Shown: positions 51,725-61,189 of the stretch, one piece after another
Position numbering within the stretch: position 1 is the stretch's first letter
Layout of the letters: each line of letters begins with the position of its first letter
Position numbers and translations under genes: made by a program
Notes under the pieces: generated by a model
The model's database searches: none
Seen by the model: the letters and a program-made list of their open reading frames with translations, nothing else
Told to the model about the DNA's origin: nothing
NCBI RefSeq assembly: GCF_002930645.1
Contig: NZ_PSNW01000015.1
Coordinates: 44,648-108,647, forward strand
DNA: 64,000 bases
Direction of reading: 5' to 3'
Source: Solimonas fluminis
GTDB taxonomy: Bacteria > Pseudomonadota > Gammaproteobacteria > Nevskiales > Nevskiaceae

Positions 51725-52212
51725 CGGGTCGTCGTGGCCCCGGAGCAACGGACCGGCAGCAGTCCGGCAGGCAGGCCCGTGGCCCGCTCCCTGCCCCGCC
51801 CGGTCCGGCAATGTTCGATTCGCATACTGGGACCCCGCCCTCACTGCATTGGCGGCCGCTGCATGGCGGCCGCTCACCGGTCTCCCGCCGGTTCCTGAGT
51901 ATCCGGTTGTTCAGGCTGTGGCCGCAAGCGGGTTCGGGGCCGGGCGGGCAGGACCCGGGCGACACGGCTCCGGCAATGGGCCTCTTGCCCGATATTCAAG
52001 GGCTTCCGGCACGAACTCATCGCGCCGTTGCGCGCGGCGGAGGAATTCCACGCCCTCCCGTCGCCCCCCCGGCCGCAGGTCGTGCAGAGACCCTGGCCCC
52101 GGCTGATCCAACGCCCGAGCCGGAGAGCGGCAAGGAGGAGCGGTCGCGCGGCGCGGAGTCATGAATCCCCTGCCTGATCGGCGGCGCCTGCGGAAGGCCG
52201 CCAGCCGGCCGG
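51725..52212. other. Gene-free region between DUF1631 and the SDR gene
   Basis: Open frames here are short and lack family or start signals, so I see no gene in these 488 bases. It holds a direct repeat of GGCGGCCGCTGCAT-like sequence (about 51851-51874). It should also hold the DUF1631 promoter and the end of the SDR operon, but no clear terminator or promoter was found. Confidence 0.5.
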
Positions 52213-53064
52213 TCAGATTCCGGTAAGTCCGCCGCTGCAGAGCAGGGTCTGTCCGCTGACATAGTCGCTTTCGGGGATGCAGAACATGTAGACCGCCCCC
52301 GCCGCCTCTTCGGGCGTGCCGCTCCGGCCCAGCGGGATCCCTCGCTCCATCGTCGCCATCAGGTCGGAACTCACGCCAACCTTGATCTGCCGGCCGTCGA
52401 TACTGGCGGTGGTGCCGGCGCCGGCCGCGGCCGCCGTCAGACGGGTCTGGATCAGGCCGAACGCGACGCAGTTGACCGTCGTGTTCAGGCGTCCCCATTC
52501 CTTGGCCAGCGTCATCGTCATGCCGGTAATGCCTGCCTTGGCGCTGGAGTAGTTGACCTGGCCCGGGTTTCCGAACAGCCCCGCCACCGAGGAGATGTTC
52601 ACGATCCTGCGTACGACCCGGCGGCCCTCCTCGCCCTCCTTGCTGGCCAGGGAGCGGATCACCGGCTGCGCGGCGCGGAGAATCCGGAATGGTGCCGTCA
52701 GGTGCACATCGATCATGGCGTACCACTGTTCGTCGGTCATCTTCTGGATCACCGTGTCCCAGGTGTAGCCGGCGTTGTTGACGATGATGTCCAGGCCCTT
52801 GAACTGACCGGTCGCGGCCCCGACGAAGCGCTCGGCGAAGTCCGGCGCGGTGACGCTGCCCAGGCAGGCCACCGCTTCTCCTCCCGCAGCGCGGATGGTG
52901 TCCAGCACCTCGGCCGCCGGTTCAGGGTCGAGGTCGTTGACGACTACCCGCGCGCCTTCGCTGGCCAGCTTGAGTGCGATCGACCGTCCGATGCCGCGAC
53001 CGGAGCCGGTAACCAGGGCCACCTTGCCTTCGAGTTTCCTTGACACGTTGATGTCCTTGCTCAT
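52213..53064 (-). CDS. Short-chain dehydrogenase/reductase
   Basis: A 283-residue NAD(P)-dependent SDR. The cofactor motif TGSGRGIG is at about 19-26, the structural motif NNAG at about 95, and the catalytic Ser and YSSAK (Tyr-x3-Lys) around 165-185. FabG- or HsdD-like enzymes of this type act on 3-oxo- or 3-hydroxyacyl-CoA. The start overlaps the MaoC stop (ATGA), so it is last in the ketone-type operon. The substrate is inferred only from its neighbours, a hot-dog dehydratase pair and an acetoacetyl-CoA synthetase. Confidence 0.85.
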   Translation of the reverse strand: MSKDINVSRKLEGKVALVTGSGRGIGRSIALKLASEGARVVVNDLDPEPAAEVLDTIRAAGGEAVACLGSVTAPDFAERFVGAATGQFKGLDIIVNNAGYTWDTVIQKMTDEQWYAMIDVHLTAPFRILRAAQPVIRSLASKEGEEGRRVVRRIVNISSVAGLFGNPGQVNYSSAKAGITGMTMTLAKEWGRLNTTVNCVAFGLIQTRLTAAAAGAGTTASIDGRQIKVGVSSDLMATMERGIPLGRSGTPEEAAGAVYMFCIPESDYVSGQTLLCSGGLTGI

Positions 53065-53492
53065 GCCGGGCAGCCCCCATCCAACGAGACGAGCGCCTCG
53101 CCCAGGATCTTGATCTGTCCGAACTGGTTGGTATTGCTCACCTCGATGCGCGCACAGCGCTCGCCCTCGACGATCGGGACATCCACAATCCTGCCGCGGC
53201 AGGTGATGGCATTGCCCAGGTGCGTGACGCCCTGGAAACGGACATCGAAGCGGCGCAGTCGGCCCTGCGGAATCCAGGCCGTGAGCATGCGGCCGAGCCA
53301 GGCCATGCCCAGCATGCCGTGGGCGAAGACATCCGGCATGCCGGCCCTGCGCGCGAAATCCAGGTCCAGGTGGATCGGATTGAAGTCGCCGGACGCACAG
53401 CCGAAACGCGCCAGCATCATGCGGTCGACGGGAAGGATCGCCAGCGGCGGAAGTTCGTCGCCAGGCTTGAGGCCCTCTGCGGAGTTGTTCAC
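53061..53492 (-). CDS. MaoC-like (R)-hydratase/dehydratase
   Basis: A 143-residue hot-dog fold protein with the MaoC hydratase motif GCASGDFNPIHLD (Asp and His of the active site) and AHGMLGMAWLGRML. Such enzymes add water to or remove it from enoyl-CoA/3-hydroxyacyl-CoA. It overlaps the SDR start by four bases. It follows a second hot-dog protein by 12 bases, and the two may form a heterodimer in which this one is catalytic. Confidence 0.82.
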   Translation of the reverse strand: MNNSAEGLKPGDELPPLAILPVDRMMLARFGCASGDFNPIHLDLDFARRAGMPDVFAHGMLGMAWLGRMLTAWIPQGRLRRFDVRFQGVTHLGNAITCRGRIVDVPIVEGERCARIEVSNTNQFGQIKILGEALVSLDGGCPA

Positions 53493-53504
53493 TTGGAGTC
53501 CTGT

Positions 53505-53963
53505 TCAGGCCGGCGGCTGGTTCCTGCACACCAGGGTCGCACGCAGTTCAGCCGCGAGCTGGCCCGAGGAATCCCGCACCTCCGTGCTTTCGACCACGAA
53601 CTGCAGGGCTCCAGCCTTCCTGTCGTATATGTCCGATATCCACGATCGAACGGCGACGACATCGCCGGCGCAGACCGCGCGGTGATAGGTGAAGCCTTGC
53701 GCGGCATGCAGAAGCTTCGAGAGCGGGACTCCCATCTCGCCCAGAACCTGCATCAGGCTCCCGGCCTCGAGTCCCGCGCCGAACAGGAAGGTCGGCGGAG
53801 CCGGCAGGTCCCTGAACCCTGCCGCACGCGCCGCGCCGACGTCGGTGTAGACGGGGTCGGTCTCGCCGATGGCTGCCGCGAAAGCGCGCAGCCGCCCACG
53901 CTCCAGCGCCACTTCGTACGGCGGCAGCTCATGGCCGATCCAGCGCCTGTCGATCACGATCAT
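53505..53963 (-). CDS. FAS1-type dehydratase-like hot-dog protein
   Basis: A 152-residue protein similar to the N-terminal hot-dog domain of MaoC-like/FAS1 dehydratases, with [32 protein letters not shown] and APPTFLF. It has no full catalytic Asp-His motif, which is usual for the non-catalytic partner. It is 12 bases before the MaoC gene, and the two look like a HadA/HadB-type pair. It follows the acetoacetyl-CoA synthetase by 17 bases. Confidence 0.78.
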   Translation of the reverse strand: MIVIDRRWIGHELPPYEVALERGRLRAFAAAIGETDPVYTDVGAARAAGFRDLPAPPTFLFGAGLEAGSLMQVLGEMGVPLSKLLHAAQGFTYHRAVCAGDVVAVRSWISDIYDRKAGALQFVVESTEVRDSSGQLAAELRATLVCRNQPPA

Positions 53964-53980
53964 GCAGCCCCCCCGGGCCC

Positions 53981-55990
53981 TCACTCTGCCGTCCGCCACC
54001 GGTAGTCGGTGGACTCCTGGGCAAAGCGCAGGAACCAATCGATCGTCTCCGGGTTCATCATGGCATCGCGGCTGGCAGCCTTCTCCAGCGGCCATCCCAT
54101 CAGGATCTTGCGGACGGGCACTTCCATTTTCTTGCCGGTCAGCGTGTAGGGCACGGCGTCCACGGCATACATCCGATCCGGCACATGGCGGGGGCTGCAA
54201 TCCTGGCGCAGGCGCGCGGCGATGCGCTCGCGCAAGCCATCGTCCAGTTCCACGCCGGGCTTGAGCTTGAGGAACAGCGGCATGAAGAACTGGCCGCCAG
54301 GCAATTCGCAGCACACCACGAGGCTGTCGGCCACTTCCTCCACCTGCTCCACCGCGCGGTAGATTTCGGCGGTGCCGATACGCACGCCGTAGCGGTTGAG
54401 CGTGGAGTCGGAGCGTCCGTAGATGTAGCAGCCGCCGCGTGCGTTGATCTTGATGAAGTCGCCGTGGCGCCAGATGCCGGGATAGACCTCGAAATAGGAC
54501 TCGCGATAGCGCTTTCCGCCCGTGTCGTTCCAGAAGTGGATCGGCATGGAGGGGAAGGGGCTGGTCACCACCAGCTCGCCGACCTGGTCGATCAGTTCCT
54601 GGCCATCCTCGCTCCAGGCATGCACATCCATGCCCAGCATGCGTGTCTGGATTTCGCCGGCATGGACGGGCAGCAGCGGAGCGGCCCCGACGAAGCCGCT
54701 GCAGGCCTCGGTGCCGCCGGACTGCGAGGTGACCCACAGGTCCTGCTTCACCGCCTTGTAGAACCAGTCGAAGGTCTCCGGCGTGGAAGGAGCGCCGGCG
54801 ACGATGACCGATTCCAGCCGCGACAGGTCGAATCGCTCCTTGGGCTGCAGCCTGGCCTTCTCCATCATCTGCACGTAGGTCGGGCTGGCGCCGAAGGAGG
54901 TCACGCCGGTATCCGCCGCGAGCCGCCACAGCAGGTCCAGCGAGGGATAGGCCGGATTGCCGTCGTACAGCACCACGCCCGCACCGGTCAGCAGGGCGGC
55001 CAGCAGCAGGTTCCACATCATCCAGCCGGTGGTGCTGTAGAAGAACATCACCGAGTCGGCCGACAGGCCGAAATGGAAGTGCGTCAGCTTCAGGTGCTCG
55101 GCCAGCGCGCCGACATGGCTGTGCACGATGGCCTTGGGCAGGCCGGTGGTTCCGGAGGAGAACACGATCCACAGCGGATGGTCATGCTCGACCCGCTCGA
55201 AGCGGAAGCTCTCCCCCGGGACGTCCTGGCGATCCAGCAGGTTGCCCCAGGACAGCACGCCGGGCAGCGCCGGCAGACCGCCCTGCGGCTCCAGGTACGG
55301 CAGCCAGACCACGCGCTCGAGCGAGGGCAGCGCCTCGACGATCTGGCGCACTTCGCCCTCGCGTGCGAAGTCCTTGCCGCCGAAGCGGTAGCCGTCGGCG
55401 GCGAACAGCAGCTTGGGCTGGATCTGCGCGAAGCGCTCGATCACCGTCTTGACGCCGAACTCCGGGGCTGCCGAGGACCACACCGCGCCGATGGCGACGG
55501 CAGCCATCATGGCAATGGCGGTCTCCGGCACGTTGGGCATGTAGGACACCACGCGGTCGCCCGGACCGATGCCCAGCGCGCGCAGCTGCGTGGCCAGGAT
55601 GCGCACCTGACGGCCGAGTTCGTTCCAGCTCATGCGCGCCAGCGGGCGATTCTCGGAGAGATGATGGAACACCGGCGCCTCTCCGCGCTCCGCCTCGGCG
55701 CGCAACAGGTGCTCGGCGTAATTTACCCGCGAGCCCTCGAACCAGTTCGCCCCCGGCATGACGCGCTGGCTCAGCACGCGTGTGTAGGGCTGGTCCGAAC
55801 ATACCTGGAAGTAATCCCAGATGCTGGCCCAGAACGCTTCGATGTCCGTGACCGACCACTGCCAGAGCGATTCGTAGTCCTTGAAGTCCAGCCCGCGATT
55901 GCCATACAGCCACCGCATGTACTGCGCCAGGTTCGAGCGGGCCGCAAACTCGGGCCGCGGGGTCCACAGCAACTCGCCTTCCTTCACCAT
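53981..55990 (-). CDS. Acetoacetate--CoA ligase (acetoacetyl-CoA synthetase)
   Basis: A 669-residue adenylate-forming enzyme that activates acetoacetate, or another 3-oxo acid, to its CoA ester. The N-terminal domain has the acetyl-CoA-synthetase family cap, the AMP loop [15 protein letters not shown], and [11 protein letters not shown]. The C-terminal part has [20 protein letters not shown] and the catalytic lysine in [19 protein letters not shown] six bases before the ATG at 55990 sets the start over the longer frame. It lies between the unknown 277-residue gene and the hot-dog genes. Confidence 0.88.
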   Translation of the reverse strand: MVKEGELLWTPRPEFAARSNLAQYMRWLYGNRGLDFKDYESLWQWSVTDIEAFWASIWDYFQVCSDQPYTRVLSQRVMPGANWFEGSRVNYAEHLLRAEAERGEAPVFHHLSENRPLARMSWNELGRQVRILATQLRALGIGPGDRVVSYMPNVPETAIAMMAAVAIGAVWSSAAPEFGVKTVIERFAQIQPKLLFAADGYRFGGKDFAREGEVRQIVEALPSLERVVWLPYLEPQGGLPALPGVLSWGNLLDRQDVPGESFRFERVEHDHPLWIVFSSGTTGLPKAIVHSHVGALAEHLKLTHFHFGLSADSVMFFYSTTGWMMWNLLLAALLTGAGVVLYDGNPAYPSLDLLWRLAADTGVTSFGASPTYVQMMEKARLQPKERFDLSRLESVIVAGAPSTPETFDWFYKAVKQDLWVTSQSGGTEACSGFVGAAPLLPVHAGEIQTRMLGMDVHAWSEDGQELIDQVGELVVTSPFPSMPIHFWNDTGGKRYRESYFEVYPGIWRHGDFIKINARGGCYIYGRSDSTLNRYGVRIGTAEIYRAVEQVEEVADSLVVCCELPGGQFFMPLFLKLKPGVELDDGLRERIAARLRQDCSPRHVPDRMYAVDAVPYTLTGKKMEVPVRKILMGWPLEKAASRDAMMNPETIDWFLRFAQESTDYRWRTAE

Positions 55991-56027
55991 GGATTTCTCC
56001 TGATCACCCATACCGTTCGACTACCGT

Positions 56028-56861
56028 TCAACGCAGGCTGGCCAGGCGTTCGAGAACGCTTTCCGGATGAGCCTTGCCCGGGATTTCCGCGTAGCGGAAT
56101 CCTCCGTCCGGGCGCGGCGGCGCCTGGCCGCCCTGCCAGAAGCTGTCCGGAATCCTGAGACCCGGCACGCTGCCGGCCGCCGGCTCCGAGGCGACCAGGA
56201 AGTCCAGCCCCTCGACGCCCGCGACGGATGCATCCGCCGGCATCAGCAGGCCGGCATCCCAGCGGTAGTGGGCGGCAACATTGAGCAGCGGCTGGTACAG
56301 CGGCAGGGATTCGGCCAGGGCCGAAGCGGACTCGCGGCTCTCCTCGAGCAGCACGCCGTCCAGCCCGCAATCGGCGAAGCGGCGCAGGAAGTCGGCGATG
56401 TGGACCGCCGCGTCGTCCACCGCGTCCGCATCCACCTCCACGCTGGCGCCAGGATGGGCCTGCCCATGGGCCAGGGCCACCCAGTGGCACGGCGAGGGCA
56501 GCGCCAGCACGAGTGCCTGGGCACCGAAGCTGGATCGCAGGGCTGTCGCCAGCGACGCGAGCTGCGCACGCAAGACTTCGTCGGCCAGCAGGGTCTTCAG
56601 CGCATGTGCGGCGCGCGGCCTGGCCGCCATGGCCCCACTCAGTTCCGGGCGCATCTGCAGCCAGGCGGCAGCCACCTCACGAACCGGCAAGGTGACGACA
56701 TCCGACCCGAGCAGACCCTGGGCCTTTCGCAGCCAGCCGATGGCCGCATCCGCGTCCGTCCAGGGCACGTGGCCACCCGCCAGCAGACGCGAGGCATAAG
56801 CACCGTAGTCCAGCCACAGGCCTCGGCCACCGTCCGCGAGGCGCTCGATCAGTGCAGCCAC
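56028..56861 (-). CDS. Unknown 277-residue protein, UROD/methionine-synthase-like (tentative)
   Basis: A 277-residue cytoplasmic protein without a clear family. The start is the GTG at 56861, ten bases after the HyuA stop, with GAGGG seven bases upstream; no ATG exists there. The end, PGKAHPESVLERLASLR, and a core with LPVREVAAAWLQM and LPLYQPLLNVAAHYRWDAGLL recall the TIM barrel of uroporphyrinogen decarboxylase/methionine synthase-like proteins, but this is weak. It is fixed between HyuA and the CoA ligase, so it may act with HyuA as a carboxylase partner or methyl-transfer protein. Confidence 0.6.
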   Translation of the reverse strand: MAALIERLADGGRGLWLDYGAYASRLLAGGHVPWTDADAAIGWLRKAQGLLGSDVVTLPVREVAAAWLQMRPELSGAMAARPRAAHALKTLLADEVLRAQLASLATALRSSFGAQALVLALPSPCHWVALAHGQAHPGASVEVDADAVDDAAVHIADFLRRFADCGLDGVLLEESRESASALAESLPLYQPLLNVAAHYRWDAGLLMPADASVAGVEGLDFLVASEPAAGSVPGLRIPDSFWQGGQAPPRPDGGFRYAEIPGKAHPESVLERLASLR

Positions 56862-56871
56862 TCTGGTGCCC

Positions 56872-58848
56872 TCAGGACCGGCTGAGCAGGATGTCCCCCG
56901 CCTGGTTGATCTCGAAGCGCCAGCCGGGCTCGATGCGGCAGGTAAAAAAAGCCTCTTCCAGCACCGCCGGCCCTGCGGCGGTGGAGCCGGCCGGCTGCTC
57001 CTCGACGCGGTACAGCGGCAACTCACCGGACAGGGTGCGGCGCTTTGCCGTGCTGACCGCGCCGCACGTGGCCTTGCCGAATTCGCCGGCGAGCTTCGCA
57101 TGGCTGATGGGTTTCACCGCCTGCAGGACCAGGCTGACGCGGGCCTGGGCAGGGATGACAGGCTCGCCCTCGCCCAGAGCGATGCTGCGCTCGCCCGCGG
57201 GGTCGATCACCCGCAGCGATTGCTCGATGCGGCACTGCTCCAGCTCGGCGCCCTCGCCGAACATGGCCCGGCGCGCCTGCAGAAGCAGCAGCTCGCTCGC
57301 CGCCTGCAGCCCGGCCGCATCGTTGCTGGCCAGCGGCATCTCGAAGGAATGCGCAACGTCGGAGAACCCGATGCCGAAGGCGGAGAACACCGCCGCCAGC
57401 CCCGGAATGATGATGCGCCGGATGCCCAGGGCCTCTGCCACCTTGCAGACCACGAAGGGACCGGCACCGCCGAAGGCGGCCAGCACCGTGTCCGGCGTGA
57501 TCGGGGCATAGTCCCTGAGGCTGGCGGCGATCTTGCCGACCCAGGCCTCCTCCATGGCTTGCGCGGCCTTCTCAGGCGTCAGGCCCAGGGGCAAGGCAAC
57601 CTTTTCGCCGATGGCCGCGCGCGCGCGCTCCACGTCGATCCTCAACTCGCCGCCGAAATAGGACGCAGGATCGAGCAAGCCGCCCAGCAGGAAGGCGTCC
57701 GTCATCGTCGCCTCCTTGCCGCCCAGGCCGAAGCAGGCTGGTCCGGGCGCGCCGCCGACGCTCTCGGGGCCGACCCTGATGGCCCGGCCTTCCGCACGGA
57801 TGATCGAGCTGCCGCCGACGCCGGCACTGACGACATCGCACAACGGGAACGAGGTTTCGACGCCTTCCACCTGCCCGCGGCGGTGCGCACGCACCACACC
57901 GTCCTCGACCAGGCTGATGTCGGTGGTGGTGCCGCCGACGTCCATCGACAGCAGGCGCCGGAAACCGTAATGGCTGGCCAGGGCCTTGCTGCCCTCCGCG
58001 CCGCCGCGCGGACCGGAACTGTAGGTTTTCAGCGCGATGGTACGGGAAACCCGGGCCGAGTGTCCGTCGTTGCGGAAGATCAGCAAGGGATTGCGGGTGC
58101 GGTACTGGCGCAGCTTGTGCTCGGCGTTGTAGAGGAAGCGCTCCATCGCCGGGTGCAGGAAGGCGTTGAACATCGCAGTCCAGGCCCTGCGCGCATCTTC
58201 GGCATCGTCGACGACCTCGTGCGAGTAGAGGATGGGGATGGCTCCCAGCAAATGCGGGGGGAACTTGCGCAGCAGCAGTTTCTTCAGGTCCGCCTCGCCG
58301 CTGCTGCGGGCGCTCCCCCCAAAGGCCACGACGATGCGGTTGGCGCCCGCGGACGACAGGCCGTTGACCGCGCGTACCGCCGCCGTCTCCAGGGCGTCGC
58401 CTGCCAGCGACGGGTCGAGCGTTTCGATGCGCACGCCGACCAGGCTCGCCAGCAGATCGGTCTGTTGGGCCGTACCCTGCAGTTCCGCCGCCTTGAGCGT
58501 GCCGCCGAGGATCAGCCCCAGGCGCGGGCCCTTGCGCTCCACCAGGGCATTGGTGCCCTGCGTGGTGGAGTAGCGGATGTACTCCGTCGACAGCAGCAAG
58601 GACAGCAGGTCGTCCCTGCCGTAGATCGTGCGCGAAGCCTTCACCAGTCCATCGAGCAGGCACTTGGACAGGTCGTGCGGCGTGGTGACGGTCTTCGTGC
58701 GCCAGACACGGCCGCCGTCGATCACGCAGATGTCGGTGAGCGTTCCGCCGTTGTCGATATTGATCAGCTTGCCGGCCTTGGCGGCGGCCGGCTCGACGTC
58801 GTGGACTTGAGAAATCTTGATGGCGGCCGCTGATTGCTTGCTTTTCAT
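56872..58848 (-). CDS. HyuA-family hydantoinase/oxoprolinase (acetone-carboxylase-beta-like)
   Basis: A 658-residue ATPase-fold protein of the HyuA family. It has two phosphate motifs: NGGTLTD (near residue 33) and MDVGGTTTDISLVEDG (near 295). GPESVGGAPGPACFGLGG and FGGAGPFVVCKVAEALG are also typical. HyuA-like subunits use ATP in 5-oxoprolinase, hydantoinase and acetone or acetophenone carboxylases, where they pair with a HyuB subunit. No HyuB is in the window, and the gene starts the operon. The next gene is the unknown 277-residue protein. Confidence 0.85.
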   Translation of the reverse strand: MKSKQSAAAIKISQVHDVEPAAAKAGKLINIDNGGTLTDICVIDGGRVWRTKTVTTPHDLSKCLLDGLVKASRTIYGRDDLLSLLLSTEYIRYSTTQGTNALVERKGPRLGLILGGTLKAAELQGTAQQTDLLASLVGVRIETLDPSLAGDALETAAVRAVNGLSSAGANRIVVAFGGSARSSGEADLKKLLLRKFPPHLLGAIPILYSHEVVDDAEDARRAWTAMFNAFLHPAMERFLYNAEHKLRQYRTRNPLLIFRNDGHSARVSRTIALKTYSSGPRGGAEGSKALASHYGFRRLLSMDVGGTTTDISLVEDGVVRAHRRGQVEGVETSFPLCDVVSAGVGGSSIIRAEGRAIRVGPESVGGAPGPACFGLGGKEATMTDAFLLGGLLDPASYFGGELRIDVERARAAIGEKVALPLGLTPEKAAQAMEEAWVGKIAASLRDYAPITPDTVLAAFGGAGPFVVCKVAEALGIRRIIIPGLAAVFSAFGIGFSDVAHSFEMPLASNDAAGLQAASELLLLQARRAMFGEGAELEQCRIEQSLRVIDPAGERSIALGEGEPVIPAQARVSLVLQAVKPISHAKLAGEFGKATCGAVSTAKRRTLSGELPLYRVEEQPAGSTAAGPAVLEEAFFTCRIEPGWRFEINQAGDILLSRS

Positions 58849-58999
58849 GTCAATGGATTCCGTCTTGCCTGTTGCTGCCGAACGCCCGAATGGATTCGCT
58901 GCGAATGCTGGTCACCCGAAAGGCGGCCCTGCTGCATGGAAACCGTAAGCCAGGGGCGGATCGCAGACCCCGCCCACTTGGGTAGCCTCCGTAAAAATC

Positions 59000-59021
59000 G
59001 CCGACGGCCTGCGCCGTCGGC
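59000..59021 (-). terminator. Terminator of the DUF1302 operon
   Basis: A nine-base stem (59000-59008 with 59013-59021) is followed on the minus strand by GATTTTTAC. It lies 52 bases after the DUF1302 stop and separates it from the HyuA operon. The 150 bases to the HyuA start should hold that operon's promoter. Confidence 0.82.
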
Positions 59022-59072
59022 ATCCTCGCTGCCTGGGAGGAGGGAATGAGGCAGCGTATTCCGCAGGGAGCC

Positions 59073-61109
59073 TCAGAACTGATACGTCAGGCGCACCGTG
59101 ACCTCGTCGGCGTAGTCCACCGTGGACAGCAGCGTGTCGTTGGGATTGGCGCCGCCCAGCGAACCGTCGATGTAGCTGTAGAAGGCCTCCACCGTCAGCG
59201 CGCCGCGGGGCTTCCACTTGATGCCCGGCTGCACCAGGATGCTGCCGCGCGGGTCGTACAGCGTGGCGAAGCCGATGCGATAGATGTCCTGCGGGAACGG
59301 CTGCTGGAAGGCAAAGGCGAGGTAGTGCGCTCCGTTCACGCCGTCGGCCGGTTTGCTTTCCGTGCCGCCGTAGCCCGACAGGTGGCGGCCGAACAGGTCG
59401 TCCACGCTGCGGTACATGTGCTGGAACACCAGGTAGGTTGCCGGGAAGGCCTGGCTGAAGCGGTGGTACTTCTCCAGCACCAGCGCCGTGGTCACCGAAT
59501 CCTCCTCGATGTAGTTGCGGCTCAGCGAGGTGTTGGTGAAGGTGCGGTCCGGCGTGTAGCTGACCTCGAAGTTGATGATCAGCTGGTCCAGCAGGCTGCC
59601 GGGCTCGCCTTCCGTCACGTAGCTGGCACCCAGGCCGAACACCTCTTCCTGCGCATACTCGCGGGCGATATGGCCGCGCAGGCTGCCGCCGGCCGCGATG
59701 AAGAAGGTGTTCAACAGGTTGTTGGCTTCCTCTTCCGTGCTCACCGTGGTGGCGAACAGGTCCGCCGCCGCCGGGAACTCCGTGATCGACGAGTTGAGGC
59801 CGCTCATCGCGTTCAGGCGGGCGAAACCGGCGTACCTGAACCACTCCTGCGCCGAATACACGCCGCCGGGCGAGGCCTCGAAGGCGGTCTGGGCCAGAAG
59901 CTCACCGGAATCCCGCCCCTGCAGCGCCAGCACCGTGTTGACCAACTGGCCGGTGGAGCCGGGCTGGGTCGGCAGATCCTTGTTGTGTCCCGACTGCGTC
60001 CAGCGGAACACGCCATCCGGGTTGTAGCGCTGCACCGCCATGGCCTGGAAGCCCCACTGGCCGTAGTTGCCCTTCAGGCGCATGCCGTAGCTGAGCTTGT
60101 CGTCCCAGCCGCCTTCCACGTAGCGGTCATGCACGGTGAACTGCGCCGGGATCACGTTGTACTGCGTATTCGGGTTGCCGTAGATCGTCGGCTGGAACTT
60201 CTGCACGTAGCCATCGACCAGCAGTTCCTCGTTGAGCTGGTAGCCCAGGCGCGCGCCCAGCGCCGGCACGCGCTTGTCGGAATACTCTTCCTGCGCGTAG
60301 TCCAGCACCGAGTGGCGGCGCAGGTCCAGGCCATCCACCACGTCGAACACGCGGAAGAACAGCGCCTGGCCCCAGGCGATCTGCTGGTTGCCCACGCGCG
60401 CGGTGACGGGTCCGTTGTTGTACTCCAGCACCAGGGTCGGGAAGTAGATCAGGTAGTCGTCGCCGGCCCATTCCAGCGGGTTCGGGCTGTCGTCGCCCTC
60501 CACGCGGTACTCGAAATAGTTCGGCTTGCCGCCGTACAGCACCTGGTCGCCACCGGAGATGCCGCCCTGCACGTCGCGGTAGCGGCGGGCGTCGAACTCG
60601 TCGTACATCTTCGGGTCCCAGATGCCGCGCAGGCGGGCGATCAGGTTGAGGCTCTGGGTGAAGCGCACGCCCAGTTCCACTTCCGAGCGGACGATGGCGT
60701 AGTTGATGTCGTTGTCCACGCGCTTCATCGGCGTGCCGCCGCCGGTGGCGCTGTTGACGCCGCGCAGGCCCGGCGATGTCGTGTCAGTGGCCAGCAAGGG
60801 CAGCGGCGGCAGTGGCAAGGTGGTCCAGGTGCCGACCTGGCCACCCAGCAGCGGCGGCAGGCCGAGGCTTTCGAGCAGCCCCGGCACCAGGGCGGGTGGC
60901 GAGTAGGCCTGCCGCGGCACCGAGACGCCGTTGTAGTAGTTGCCCAGCTGGTTGGCAGGGTTATCGTCGCTGCTCGTCGAGTAGCTGAACTCCGGACGGA
61001 TGAAGCCGCCGATATTCATGCTGACCTCGTCGAACCAGCCCGCCTGTGCCAGCGGCGAAGCCAGACCGCAGGCTGCCGCCACCACCCCCATCACGCTTGT
61101 CTTGCGCAT
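59073..61109 (-). CDS. DUF1302 family outer-membrane protein
   Basis: A 678-residue secreted protein with a signal peptide (cut near AQA-GW). It has the beta-strand-rich make-up of an outer-membrane barrel and ends in a C-terminal Phe (VTVRLTYQF). DUF1302 features include ARVGNQQIAWGQALFFRVFDVV and FGRHLSGYGG. Members are co-encoded with DUF1329 and an RND transporter in aromatic- or terpene-degrading bacteria. A passage or sorting role for hydrophobic compounds is inferred. An insert of about 60 residues after the first strands (Pro/Leu-rich, LPLPPLPLLATD) is unusual. Confidence 0.83.
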   Translation of the reverse strand: MRKTSVMGVVAAACGLASPLAQAGWFDEVSMNIGGFIRPEFSYSTSSDDNPANQLGNYYNGVSVPRQAYSPPALVPGLLESLGLPPLLGGQVGTWTTLPLPPLPLLATDTTSPGLRGVNSATGGGTPMKRVDNDINYAIVRSEVELGVRFTQSLNLIARLRGIWDPKMYDEFDARRYRDVQGGISGGDQVLYGGKPNYFEYRVEGDDSPNPLEWAGDDYLIYFPTLVLEYNNGPVTARVGNQQIAWGQALFFRVFDVVDGLDLRRHSVLDYAQEEYSDKRVPALGARLGYQLNEELLVDGYVQKFQPTIYGNPNTQYNVIPAQFTVHDRYVEGGWDDKLSYGMRLKGNYGQWGFQAMAVQRYNPDGVFRWTQSGHNKDLPTQPGSTGQLVNTVLALQGRDSGELLAQTAFEASPGGVYSAQEWFRYAGFARLNAMSGLNSSITEFPAAADLFATTVSTEEEANNLLNTFFIAAGGSLRGHIAREYAQEEVFGLGASYVTEGEPGSLLDQLIINFEVSYTPDRTFTNTSLSRNYIEEDSVTTALVLEKYHRFSQAFPATYLVFQHMYRSVDDLFGRHLSGYGGTESKPADGVNGAHYLAFAFQQPFPQDIYRIGFATLYDPRGSILVQPGIKWKPRGALTVEAFYSYIDGSLGGANPNDTLLSTVDYADEVTVRLTYQF

Positions 61110-61189
61110 CGTGTTCTCTCCTCAGAGACCTTTCGTTCTTCCGCAATACCGCGATAGCGCCCGGCTTCGGGCTCGCTGCCTTCGGCGCC

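Noticed and set aside
51549..52106. Open frame of 185 codons on the plus strand near 51.5-52.1 kb
   Set aside because: It overlaps the DUF1631 start on the other strand, has no ribosome binding site or known motif, and has a biased composition.
52017..52726. Minus-strand frames reaching past the SDR gene end
   Set aside because: Frames out of phase with the SDR, with no start signals or family likeness.
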